8,613 bases of DNA from NCBI GenBank assembly GCA_002505765.1, contig DAVZ01000029.1:1-8613 (forward strand), given 5' to 3'. Source of the stretch: Methanobacterium sp. UBA176. GTDB lineage: Archaea > Methanobacteriota > Methanobacteria > Methanobacteriales > Methanobacteriaceae. Below the pieces are notes generated by a model, which had not been told where the DNA came from, ran no database searches, and worked only from the letters and a program-made list of their open reading frames with translations. A program made the translations under genes and the position numbers. Below are positions 1 to 5,440 of the stretch, piece after piece. The stretch's first letter is position 1. Every line of letters begins with the position of its first letter.

Positions 1-180
1 TTGTAAGTTTTGCATATAAATCCTTTGAGAGCCGAATTCACCCAAAATAGGGTTTCTCTCTTGATATCCCTGCCGAGTCACATTTCTTGACTCACAATTT
101 GGACATGCTGACTTAACATACTCAAAATGATTATCAGCAAACAAATTCAAAGCCTGATTCACATTTCGAGGTGTTTTCAT
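1..180 (-). CDS. Transposase, N-terminal 60 residues (partial)
   Basis: The reading frame is open from an ATG at 180 down to the window edge, giving 60 residues without a stop. It starts MKTPRNVNQALNLF and carries one half of a zinc ribbon, ACPNC, at about residues 33-37, then RQGYQERNPILGEFG. This pattern, a helical start followed by a CPxC half-ribbon and a G-Y-x-x-R-x-P segment, is what I remember from the DDE transposases of ISNCY-like elements common in Methanobacteriales. The second CxxC pair and the catalytic domain would lie beyond the edge. The ATG overlaps the TGA (177-179) of the preceding OB-fold relic. No ribosome-binding site is visible, so the start rests on the family-like N-terminus. 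The family name is from memory and moderately sure; transposase identity is likely. Confidence 0.6.
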   Translation of the reverse strand, partial: MKTPRNVNQALNLFADNHFEYVKSACPNCESRNVTRQGYQERNPILGEFGSQRIYMQNLQ

Positions 181-190
181 TGTTTTGAAA
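1..190 (-). mobile_element. End of an insertion sequence, cut by the left window edge
   Basis: The segment holds the 5' part of a transposase gene. Its inner border is placed near 190, because from 191 onward the sequence matches the second OB-fold gene copy (from 6689), while left of it the two loci share nothing. The element therefore appears to have inserted into the 3' end of the first OB-fold copy. I cannot see a clear terminal inverted repeat, since the other end lies outside the window, and no target duplication can be tested. Confidence 0.55.
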
Positions 191-610
191 TCAAATTCCA
201 GTAGCTGAGGAAGATAAAAATCAGGAAAACCAGGGCAAGAGCTGACCTTAAAAGCATAAAATTCATAGCTCCATTTCTCCATTACAATAATTTTAGCGCT
301 TTTAACCGTAAAATAAGGGTCAAGTATTCCAACCACCTGTACAGTATCCTCGATTTCAGCTTTTTTTAGATGTTTCGATTTCTGTATCTCACTTTTTTGC
401 CATTATAAATCATCTTGAAGCTCAAACCCATCACTTTTTAGGCTGGTTACTTCTCCAGAAACATATACTGTGGATCCTTCCGGATATTCAGCTAAAATAG
501 CGCCTGTTGAAGGATATTCCAGGCGGGATTCATAATTGGCGTTGTAATTGATGCATAAAATAGTTAAAATGAGGATGAGTATGAAATCCGGTGATGATTC
601 TAAGGTTCAT
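177..610 (-). pseudogene. OB-fold membrane protein, broken copy 1
   Basis: Read from an ATG at 610, the pieces give MNLRIITGF, a membrane segment (ILILILTILCINYN), then the OB-fold stretch STVYVSGEVTSLKSDGFELQ, a strand region DTVQVVGILDPYF, and a last hydrophobic segment FMLLRSALALVFLIFIFLSYW before TGA at 177-179. These parts lie in different frames. Shifts are needed near 595, near 413, in the 360-390 stretch and near 263. The layout (N-terminal membrane anchor, OB-like beta domain, C-terminal membrane helix) matches a small OB-fold protein that methanobacteria often carry next to a YdjM-like membrane protein. From 191 to 572 it is about 94% identical by eye to copy 2 (6689-7069) and shares two of its frameshifts. 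The 3' end is replaced by the insertion sequence. Function unknown; certainly not one open frame here. Confidence 0.65.
191..572. repeat. ~380-bp direct repeat, left copy
   Basis: This stretch aligns with 6689-7069 in the same orientation, with roughly 22 differences including three single-base indels, or about 94% identity counted by eye. Homology stops abruptly on both sides: at the insertion sequence on the left, and inside the N-terminal membrane segment of the OB-fold gene on the right. The two copies bracket about 6.1 kb of toxin-antitoxin genes. Confidence 0.9.
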
Positions 611-626
611 GTGATTTTTTTTTTGT

Positions 627-764
627 TTATCTTATTATAGGACTTATTGTTTTTAGTTTTGCTTCTTCTGGTATTAATTTTCTATTCCATGAATTATCTG
701 CTTCATATTTCAAGTTATAAATGCCTAATTTTTGATTATGCCCTTTTATCAGTATCTTTTTGCA
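627..764 (-). pseudogene. Coding relic of an unidentified protein
   Basis: One frame on the minus strand is open for 46 codons between stops and reads like a real protein: LIKGHNQKLGIYNLK followed by ADNSWNRKLIPEEAKLK and TISPIIR, then TAA at 627-629. There is no start codon; upstream the frame is closed by TGA. The end TISPIIR weakly recalls the F-K-T-L-S-P-I segment of CRISPR-associated Cas6 proteins, but no catalytic part is visible and this is only a guess. The part right of 706 belongs to the ~200-bp repeat, and the second copy keeps only NQKLGIYNLK before diverging. The relic lies directly upstream of the OB-fold copy 1 gene in the same direction. Confidence 0.3.
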
Positions 765-902
765 TCAATAAACGCTGATTAAGTTATTTAGTGAAAACCA
801 TTTTAAAAATTTGTTTTCCTGTAACATTAGGACAATAAACTAATTGTATAGTCATAATTTATAGAATTAGATATAATTAAGTAATCTAAAATCAGAAATA
901 TA
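706..902. repeat. ~200-bp direct repeat, copy 1
   Basis: The segment from TATTTCAAGTTATAAATGCC to ATCAGAAATATA recurs at 2161-2361 in the same orientation, at roughly 88% identity by eye with several single-base indels. No terminal inverted repeats and no complete frame are visible. It partly covers the coding relic at 627-764. Both copies lie upstream of plus-strand toxin-antitoxin units. Confidence 0.85.
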
Positions 903-1003
903 GAGAATGATAGAAATGAAAAAGAATTTCACTTTAAAGATTAAAAGTAAGCTTCTTTGCAAAGGAGTTCTTAGTAGTAGTTTGTTTTTACAGTCATTAT
1001 GTG

Positions 1004-1033
1004 ATGGTATTTATACCATGATATTTATATATA
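1004..1033 (+). promoter_or_regulatory. Palindrome plus TATA box of the TumE/TumA operon
   Basis: ATGGTAT-TT-ATACCAT at 1004-1019 is a perfect inverted repeat with 7-bp arms and a 2-bp centre. It is followed at 1024-1033 by TTTATATATA, a strong archaeal TATA box centred about 27 bp before the ATG at 1055, which predicts a leaderless or nearly leaderless mRNA. A palindrome just upstream of the TATA box is a likely operator for the winged-helix antitoxin encoded in the operon; that link is inferred. Confidence 0.6.
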
Positions 1034-1054
1034 TGATGAAGGGAATAGTATAAC

Positions 1055-1309
1055 ATGAAAAGGGAAAGCAGTAAAAAAACACAAATAGGTAACCGAACCT
1101 TTATTTACCGAAAAACTGAAAGAGGCTGGGCTATTATCGTAATGCCTGACAGGCTACAAATAGACAATTATTATCACGGAGTTCACATACACCCTGATAG
1201 AGCCGAATTAAAAATTAAAGACCCTGAAATCCTTAAAAAGATAATAATAAAGCATATTTTAGAAGAAAATAAAATAGACTTTGAAAAATTAAGGAAGTTA
1301 ATATTATGA
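1055..1309 (+). CDS. TumE-like toxin (DUF6516-type) of a TA pair
   Basis: This small basic protein of 84 residues is the first gene of a two-gene operon. It has a beta-rich first half (GNRTFIYRKTERGWAIIVM), then DNYYHGVHIHPDR at about residues 38-49, and a helical end. The aromatic/His-rich centre followed by helices resembles the TumE family, which is annotated as the toxin partner of winged-helix antitoxins. The family mechanism is, as far as I know, unproven. The stop overlaps the next start by 4 bp (ATGA), so the two are translationally coupled with the toxin first. The ATG at 1055 fits a leaderless mRNA: the TATA box is about 27 bp upstream and no ribosome-binding site is seen. It is somewhat short for the family. 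The assignment depends mainly on the partner and on the His-rich core. Confidence 0.55.
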   Translation: MKRESSKKTQIGNRTFIYRKTERGWAIIVMPDRLQIDNYYHGVHIHPDRAELKIKDPEILKKIIIKHILEENKIDFEKLRKLIL

Positions 1310-1731
1310 TGCTAAAATTAAAAAGGGAAATGACCGGAGCCGAATTTGTCCAGCAAATGGAAGAAAAATATGAATCAATAGATAAACTTAAAAGATTAAT
1401 CGAAAAAGACCCTGAAAACCCGCTTTACACCCTCGACTTAGATGATTGGATATATCATTTAGAACATCCTGAAGCTAAAATAGAACAGGAAGACATTATT
1501 TTCATTCAAGATACAGACCTTAAAATGTCTGATCTTCAACTATTAGATGTAATTAAAAAAGAGCATCCCAAATCAATAAGAAACTTATCCCATATAATGA
1601 ATAAGGATATTAAAACAATACAACCCAAGGTTAGTAAATTAGCTGAAAGTGGGCTTCTTAAATTTGAGCATGGACCTAAAAATGCTAAAAAACCAGTGGT
1701 GAATTTTAATAAAATAGAAATTGAGATTTAA
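1306..1731 (+). CDS. Winged-helix antitoxin, HVO_A0114/TumA-like
   Basis: The protein has 141 residues in two parts. Residues 1-70 are acidic and helical (TGAEFVQQMEEKYESIDKL), as expected for a toxin-binding or dimerising arm. Residues about 75-137 form a winged helix-turn-helix: SDLQLLDVIKKEHPKS, then IRNLSHIMNKDIKTIQPKVS as the HTH, and GLLKFEHGPKN with NFNKIEIEI as the wing. This is the pattern of HVO_A0114-type DNA-binding proteins that accompany TumE-like toxins. It starts inside the toxin stop codon (ATGATG, so the first or second ATG may be used). It probably neutralises the upstream protein and represses the operon, perhaps through the palindrome at 1004-1019. The family call is fairly sure; the regulatory target is inferred. 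Confidence 0.65.
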   Translation: MMLKLKREMTGAEFVQQMEEKYESIDKLKRLIEKDPENPLYTLDLDDWIYHLEHPEAKIEQEDIIFIQDTDLKMSDLQLLDVIKKEHPKSIRNLSHIMNKDIKTIQPKVSKLAESGLLKFEHGPKNAKKPVVNFNKIEIEI

Positions 1732-1817
1732 TTTATTTATTATTGACCAATGTCATTTAAAAGATATAGAACTGATATAAATGCTGAAAAAGGATTTAAA
1801 TTTAATAAATGTTGAAA

Positions 1818-2053
1818 TTAATGTAGATGACTTTTATAAACTTTTTTACGTCCTGATTTATGCTCTAAAATAAGATTATGTTTAGTTAAAACCTTTAAAA
1901 TCCTTAAAACGTTGATTTAGAAATCAGGAGCTCTTTCGATAATTCGCTAAGACCAAAAGAAAGGTATGGTTTTAGTATAAGAAACCTCAGTATTTTTATG
2001 GTGTTTTTAGTTGCCAGATGCTCCAGGTTAAGTTGTTCTAATTTTTGTACCAT
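1818..2053 (-). pseudogene. Winged-helix transcription regulator, frameshifted
   Basis: Read from ATG at 2053 the frame gives MVQKLEQLNLEHLATKNTIK, then ILRFLILKPYLSFGLSELSK and ELLISKST before a stop. Dropping into the next frame at about 1910 continues with VLRILKVLTKHNLILEH and KSGRKKVYK, ending at TAA 1818-1820. Together this is a 78-residue winged helix: the HTH is SELSKELLISKSTVLRILK and the wing is ILEHKSGRKKVYK. One missing base in the Thr codon of SKST explains the break; the total of 236 nt is one short of 79 codons. Similar small regulators occur near nucleotidyltransferase genes in methanobacteria, by memory. A palindrome overlaps its start region. It lies between the TA pair and the second ~200-bp repeat, in opposite orientation to both TA operons. 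Confidence 0.6.
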
Positions 2054-2055
2054 AT

Positions 2056-2071
2056 GTTCTAATTATAGAAC
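2056..2071. promoter_or_regulatory. Palindrome at the start of the wHTH relic
   Basis: GTTCTA-ATTA-TAGAAC is an inverted repeat with perfect 6-bp arms, ending two bases upstream of the minus-strand ATG at 2053. A further GTTCTAATT half-site occurs just inside the gene at about 2035-2043. The position suggests an autoregulatory operator for the winged-helix protein, which is inferred. Confidence 0.4.
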
Positions 2072-2110
2072 CATGCATAAAAATGTTTGGTTTAGCTTTA
2101 AAATTAGGAG

Positions 2111-2175
2111 TATAAAAGTAAAAAAGAAGCCCTAATAGAGGGGATTAGATGATTGAAGGTTATTTCAAGTTATAA
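2111..2175 (+). pseudogene. Promoter, RBS and first codons of a lost gene
   Basis: TATAAAAG at 2111-2118 is a good TATA box. About 20 bp on lies GAGGGGAT (2138-2145), a ribosome-binding site 3-7 bases before ATG at 2149. The frame reads only MIEGYFKL before TAA at 2173-2175, and it enters the ~200-bp repeat at 2161, after four codons. This looks like the intact start of a gene whose body was removed when the repeat arrived. What the gene was cannot be told. Confidence 0.3.
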
Positions 2176-2361
2176 ATGCCTAATTTTTGATTATGCGACT
2201 TTTATCAGTATATTTTTGCATCAATAAATACTGATTAAGTTTATTTAGTGAAAAACACTTAAAAAATTTGTTTTTTTGTTAACATTAGGATAATAAACCA
2301 GTTATATAGTCAGAATTTACAGAATTAGATATAATTAAATAATCTAAAATCAGAAATATAA
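2161..2361. repeat. ~200-bp direct repeat, copy 2
   Basis: Second copy of the segment at 706-902, same orientation, about 88% identical by eye. Its left border cuts the reading frame that starts at 2149. The remaining stretch 2362-2503, up to hicB, contains no convincing gene; a start-like GAGGAAAACT-ATG at 2438-2450 gives only six codons. Confidence 0.85.
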
Positions 2362-2503
2362 ACAATTAGATTTCCTTGCTTTTAGGTAAGTATAAATCAG
2401 CTACTACATGCTAATAATAAATTAATTACATTACAGTTGAGGAAAACTATGGTTTCGAAGCACAATTAGGGTTAAAAAGCAAAAAAGTTTTGAAGGGATG
2501 ATT

Positions 2504-2719
2504 ATGAAAAGAATAAAAATAATTGTTGAGAAGCATTCAGAAGGATATGTGGCTTATCCTCTTGGTTTTAAAGGTGTTGTTGTTGGAGAAGGTAATACAT
2601 ACGAAGAAGCCCTGGCAGATGTTAAATCAGCTATAAAGTTTCATATAGAAACTTTTGGAAATGAAGCGTTTGATAAAGAGGAAATTATCGAAACATTTAT
2701 TGCAGAAGTGGCTGTATGA
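2504..2719 (+). CDS. hicB: HicB-type antitoxin
   Basis: This 71-residue protein has the partial RNase H-like HicB fold: a first strand KRIKIIVEK, EGYVAYPLGFKGVVVGEGNTYEEAL with the usual G-x-V-x-x-G-x-T-x-E-E-A-L pattern, and a following helix DVKSAIKFHIETFG. It is the short HicB type without a C-terminal DNA-binding domain. The start at 2504 is chosen because AAGGG at 2493-2497 is six bases upstream; an ATG at 2498 would add Met-Ile but leaves no spacing. It overlaps the hicA start by 4 bp (ATGA), so it heads a coupled operon of four genes. HicB binds and blocks the HicA mRNA interferase. Here its own toxin gene is broken, so it may be an orphan antitoxin or may act on other HicA toxins. Confidence 0.85.
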   Translation: MKRIKIIVEKHSEGYVAYPLGFKGVVVGEGNTYEEALADVKSAIKFHIETFGNEAFDKEEIIETFIAEVAV

Positions 2720-2951
2720 AGTTCCCAAAAGACGCATCTAAAGCAAAGGTTATAAAAACACTTGAAAGTCTTGGCTTTAGTATTGTTAGAGTGGGAAATC
2801 ACATTTCAATGGTCATGAAAATCCTGATGGAAATAAGACTCCTTTAACTCTTCCTAATCATAATAAAATAAAAGGATCAACACTTCGGATAATTTGCAGA
2901 CAATCTGGAATATCCAGGAAAGATTTCATGGAAATTTATGAGAAAACATGA
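2716..2951 (+). pseudogene. hicA: HicA-type mRNA interferase toxin, frameshifted
   Basis: The first frame gives MKFPKDASKAKVIKTLESLG, then FSIVRVGNHISMV, a typical HicA start with the catalytic His in G-N-H at about residue 32. It then shifts near 2812. The next frame continues HENPDGNKTPLTLPNHNKIK, GSTLRIICRQSGISRKDF and MEIYEKT to TGA at 2949-2951. The 236 nt are one short of 79 codons, so a single missing base explains the break. HicA is a small dsRBD-fold RNase that cleaves mRNA; the frame as it stands stops at Leu, before the C-terminal half. It is coupled on both sides by ATGA overlaps (with hicB and with the next gene). Unless the shift is a sequencing error, the toxin is dead while the antitoxin frame remains open. 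Confidence 0.8.
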
Positions 2952-3181
2952 ATTTAAATTTGCATTTAATGCGTGTTAAGGTTAAGTTCATGAAAGACAT
3001 AGAAGATGATATTAGGGATATAAAACAGCAGGTAATGGAAATTTCAAAAAAGGTGGATGAACTTTTATATGAAAAGGAAATTTCATCATTGATGAAGCTC
3101 TCAGATAAATCATTAGCTGAATTTTTTGAAAATGAACCAGATATTTACAGGTTAAAGGATTTGAAGGTCAGATATAAATGA
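2948..3181 (+). CDS. Small helical antitoxin paired with the MazF-like toxin
   Basis: The 77 residues are almost wholly charged helix: KDIEDDIRDIKQQVMEISKK and VDELLYEKEISSLMKLS, then FFENEPDIYRLKDLKVRYK. The first helix has coiled-coil spacing. I recall this type as the partner encoded directly upstream of MazF/PemK-like toxins in methanobacteria. It overlaps both neighbours by 4 bp (ATGA at 2948 and 3178), so coupling favours the start at 2948. However, the first 14 residues look unlike the rest, and the ATG at 2990 has AGGT seven bases upstream (2979-2982), giving a 63-residue form that may be the real one. It probably binds and blocks the downstream toxin, whose gene carries two stops. 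The role is inferred from position and composition; no DNA-binding domain is visible. Confidence 0.6.
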   Translation: MNLNLHLMRVKVKFMKDIEDDIRDIKQQVMEISKKVDELLYEKEISSLMKLSDKSLAEFFENEPDIYRLKDLKVRYK

Positions 3182-3507
3182 AAGGAAAGATAGTCCTTGT
3201 ACCTTTTCCTTTTACAGATTTAACTGCAGCCAAACTTAGACCTGCTCTGGTTATCTACGAAGGGGAAAAAGATGTAGTTCTATCGTTCATCTCCTCAAAA
3301 ATACCACATAGATAATCTAATGTAGATATTGTATTGAAAGAAAGTCATACTGGCTTTTAAAAATCAGGATTAAAACTTGATTCAGTTATAAAGCTGGATA
3401 AAATTGCCACTGTATTGAAAGATTTGATTATGGGTGAATTGGGAGAACTTAATGATGATTTAAGGTTTGAAGTTAATCAAAGGTTAAGAAATATATTTGA
3501 AATATAA
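3178..3507 (+). pseudogene. MazF/PemK-like endoribonuclease toxin with two in-frame stops
   Basis: The frame of 110 codons from ATG 3178 to TAA 3505-3507 shows the MazF/PemK pattern: GKIVLVPFPFTDL, then AKLRPALVIYEG with the RPAL motif, VLSFISSKIP with the conserved Ser-Ser, GLKLDSVIKLDKIATV, and a C-terminal helix. Family members are mRNA interferases. Two TAA codons interrupt it at 3313-3315 (after HR) and 3358-3360 (in GF*KSGL, where AAA would give Lys); both lie in the middle of the fold. The length is otherwise unchanged and no frame shift is needed, so these are substitutions rather than homopolymer errors. They are TAA, not TAG, so pyrrolysine insertion is not an explanation. It is the last gene of the hicB operon, coupled by ATGA to its antitoxin. 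Probably inactive. Confidence 0.8.
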
Positions 3508-3670
3508 TCTTAATCAGTTTTCAAGTTTTAATTTATAACTTTTCTATAAAGTTTAGACCCAATGATAAGATTTACAAAAGAAAAGACCTTTAAATGATTA
3601 TTTAGGCATATTTAATTGTTTTAGGTGATTTTTATTACATTCTTTGAGTTATGAGTCAAAATTAAATTTA

Positions 3671-4117
3671 TCAGTTTTTATTCAAAAATTCCATAAATTT
3701 ATCCATGAATTCTTCAATATCTCTAATGTCTTCTTTTATTATTTCATAAATGACTTCTTCATCTACTTCCCAGTAGATGTGCACTAATCTATTCCTGAAT
3801 TTTGCCATTTCTATTAATTTTTCCATTAAATCTCCAGATATAACTCCACACTCGGCCATTACCTTAAATGTATCTGCATAACTTTCAGGTATTCGAAATC
3901 TATTTCTTGAGATGAGATGATTACACATATCGATTGTTGCTTCAATTGAAACTATCAGAAAGTATTTAGCACTGGCTACTTTAAATTTATCTTCTAAAAA
4001 ATCATCCTTTGATAGTATAGAAAGCTCCTTTAACATATCTAAAGAACTAAACACTTCTGAAGATAATTTCATTACCTTATCTTCGTCAAATTTTAATGCC
4101 AAGAACCTCTCTCCCAT
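3671..4117 (-). CDS. hepT: HepT-type HEPN RNase toxin (DUF86)
   Basis: This all-helical protein of 148 residues carries the HEPN active-site motif R-x4-H-x-Y at Arg108, His113 and Tyr115 (FRNRLVHIYW). It also has family features: SKDDFLEDKFKVASAKYFL, SIEATIDMCNHLISR and a conserved VMAECGVISGDL. HepT cleaves RNA and in studied pairs is silenced when MntA adds AMP to the Tyr of this motif. It starts 32 bp inside the end of mntA, so the pair is coupled. The start at 4117 is kept because homologous N-termini begin around the FDEDKV segment; a TTG at residue 6 or the ATG at residue 16 are alternatives. The frame is intact and all key residues are present, so this is a likely active module. Order here is antitoxin first. 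Confidence 0.85.
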   Translation of the reverse strand: MGERFLALKFDEDKVMKLSSEVFSSLDMLKELSILSKDDFLEDKFKVASAKYFLIVSIEATIDMCNHLISRNRFRIPESYADTFKVMAECGVISGDLMEKLIEMAKFRNRLVHIYWEVDEEVIYEIIKEDIRDIEEFMDKFMEFLNKN

Positions 4118-4517
4118 ACATTTTTCTTATAAAGTTAAAATCGTGATATTCAACTATGCTTAATGATTCAAAATCGCTTCTAACCCTTTCGTCTTCGCTG
4201 AAAAGGAGAACTCCGTCCCTTATTACTTTAAATCTAAAAGATAAAGGCGCATAATTAATAATTCTGATATCAACTGGAAAGCCAATGATCTCTTCAAGTT
4301 CTCTTTCAAGAGCTAATTCATATTGAAGGATCTCTTTTTTACTTCCAACTTTTTTAAGGTAGATTGCCACGTCAACGTCTCTAAAATAGTCTTCTAGAAA
4401 TGATCCATGAATATAAGCAAAGATTATTTCTTCTTTTAATTCTAAAGCAGAGGTAATATTCTCTTTAATCTTTTTTCGTTTATATTCATCTATTTTATGG
4501 GTTTTAGAATCCATCAT
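4086..4517 (-). CDS. mntA: MntA-type minimal nucleotidyltransferase antitoxin
   Basis: The protein has 143 residues. The nucleotidyltransferase signature HGSFLEDYFRDVDVAIYL gives Gly38-Ser39 and the metal-binding Asp47 and Asp49; the third Asp is Asp83 in FPVDIRII. The short spacing (GS-x7-DxD) is typical of MntA, which transfers AMP from ATP to the active-site Tyr of HepT. The downstream overlapping gene is HepT with exactly that Tyr, which makes the call firm. AGGTGC lies shortly before the two start Met codons, so the first ATG at 4517 is chosen. A TATA box TTTATAAA (4550-4557, read on the minus strand) gives the pair its own promoter with a very short leader. The complete catalytic triad and open frame suggest function. 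Confidence 0.85.
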   Translation of the reverse strand: MMDSKTHKIDEYKRKKIKENITSALELKEEIIFAYIHGSFLEDYFRDVDVAIYLKKVGSKKEILQYELALERELEEIIGFPVDIRIINYAPLSFRFKVIRDGVLLFSEDERVRSDFESLSIVEYHDFNFIRKMYGREVLGIKI

Positions 4518-4549
4518 TTAGAGCACCTTAACAGTAGCTATTTATTCAT

Positions 4550-4557
4550 TTTATAAA
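4550..4557 (-). promoter_or_regulatory. TATA box of mntA-hepT
   Basis: TTTATAAA is centred about 36 bp before the mntA ATG. With transcription starting some 25 bp downstream, the leader would be about ten bases and just hold the AGGTG ribosome-binding site. It lies directly after the stop of the truncated nucleotidyltransferase. Confidence 0.45.
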
Positions 4558-4569
4558 GATTATGATTTA

Positions 4570-4728
4570 TTATTTAAAAATTTTCATATCCACATCCCTG
4601 TCAATCAGATAATCTCCTCTGGCTCTGCTTCCAAATATCAAGATTTTTTCAGGCGAATATTTCTTATTAACCATCTCCAGAAAACTATCTATCCATTTTT
4701 TAACAGCTTTATCTGTGATTCTATTCAT
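4570..4728 (-). pseudogene. Truncated nucleotidyltransferase, N-terminal 52 residues
   Basis: From ATG at 4728, with AGGTGAAAG just upstream, the frame reads MNRITDKAVKKWIDSFLEMV, then NKKYSPEKILIFGSRARGDY and LIDRDVDMKIFK. This is a classical MNT-type core: Gly33-Ser34, Asp45 and Asp47 (GS-x10-DxD). Family proteins need about 45 to 100 further residues, including the third Asp, but the frame ends four codons after DVDM at TAA 4570-4572. No continuation is found in other frames before mntA, so the rest was deleted, perhaps when mntA-hepT arrived. Reading further upstream gives an open but implausible extension into the palindrome region, and I discard it. A functional short protein is unlikely, since the fold is incomplete. 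Confidence 0.7.
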
Positions 4729-4782
4729 TCTTTCACCTTCAAATTTAAATATTCCAAATATGTACTGCAATTCAGATTTTTT

Positions 4783-4863
4783 TTTGTCACCACGATGACA
4801 TTTCCAGGTAAAATTCCAATTTTTTGTCATCACAGTGACATTAGTGTGACCATATTTTTTTAA
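4783..4863. repeat. ~80-bp twin-palindrome element, copy B
   Basis: Two related imperfect palindromes, TGTCACCACGATGACA (4785-4800) and TGTCATCACAGTGACA (4825-4840), are 40 bp apart, close to four helical turns, with GGTAAAATTC between them. The whole block recurs at 6015-6097 with about 82% identity by eye. It sits between the 3' end of the 199-residue nucleotidyltransferase (whose last residues KKIWSH it encodes) and the start of the truncated one. A double operator for a dimeric regulator is the simplest reading; a small mobile element is the alternative. A terminator is unlikely, because no T-run follows either palindrome in the direction of transcription. Confidence 0.7.
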
Positions 4864-5440
4864 GAGAATAGTTCGCATTAAATGAGTCCAGAAGGTCTTT
4901 AAGTTTATCAAATTTTTTTGCAGTGGTTAAAATAATTCCTTGCCCTAATCTTTCCTTTTCTTTATTTATTAGCTTTTTTTTGGATGAATAAAGACTCCTT
5001 AACAATTTTCTTTTTTCTTTTTCGGCTAAATTTTTGGTGGAATATTTGATAAGTATCATAGGCTCTAAAGAAGGATGATTTTCTCCCATTAAAATATCCA
5101 CCGGTCGACTCCAGATCAAAATTCCTTCTTTAGCCACATTCCAGAGAAAATCAGGCTCTATCTCCTCCATATGTCTCTTATTGACAAATATAAGGGAGAA
5201 AGGATGTCTTAAATCGTGTTTAATAGAAATCTCTGTAGCTATTCTATGAGCTATTTCTGATTCTTTCCCTATTTCAGGATTATGGTCTGTATCGAAAACA
5301 AGTAGCAGGTCTATATCGTTCTTTTTAGAGACACCGCCTGTAACTGCAGAACCAAATAATATAATAGCAATCAAATTAGGGATTTCACCAGCTTTTTCAA
5401 TTAAGTCCATAAGCGGTAATTTAAATTCCTCTTCTATCAT
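4841..5440 (-). CDS. Nucleotidyltransferase coupled to a HEPN protein
   Basis: From ATG at 5440 the protein has 199 residues. The MNT signature is AIILFGSAVTGG with Gly30-Ser31 and NDIDLLLV with Asp42 and Asp44 (GS-x10-DxD). The place where a third Asp is expected (HPFSLIFV, about residue 82) shows no acidic residue, so catalysis is uncertain. Residues about 110-199 form an additional domain (MILIKYSTKNLAEKEKRK, then LGQGIILTTAKKFDKLKDLL) that I do not recognise by name. The start at 5440 is chosen because it overlaps the HEPN stop as ATGA; the frame is open 14 codons further up but that adds nothing family-like. MNT and HEPN proteins usually form TA pairs, with MNT as antitoxin. The C-terminus KKIWSH lies in the ~80-bp repeat. 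Confidence 0.75.
   Translation of the reverse strand: MIEEEFKLPLMDLIEKAGEIPNLIAIILFGSAVTGGVSKKNDIDLLLVFDTDHNPEIGKESEIAHRIATEISIKHDLRHPFSLIFVNKRHMEEIEPDFLWNVAKEGILIWSRPVDILMGENHPSLEPMILIKYSTKNLAEKEKRKLLRSLYSSKKKLINKEKERLGQGIILTTAKKFDKLKDLLDSFNANYSLKKIWSH

Noticed and set aside
3313..3360. Recoded stops (pyrrolysine or selenocysteine) in the mazF-like gene
   Set aside because: Both stops are TAA, which is not used for either residue.
4785..4840. Palindromes as intrinsic terminators or as a CRISPR array
   Set aside because: No T-run follows them in the direction of transcription, only two units occur per block, and the spacer between them is conserved between copies, unlike CRISPR spacers.
4729..4911. 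N-terminal extension of the truncated nucleotidyltransferase
   Set aside because: It runs through the palindromic element and the end of the upstream gene; the ATG at 4728 has a good AGGTG site and a family-like N-terminus.
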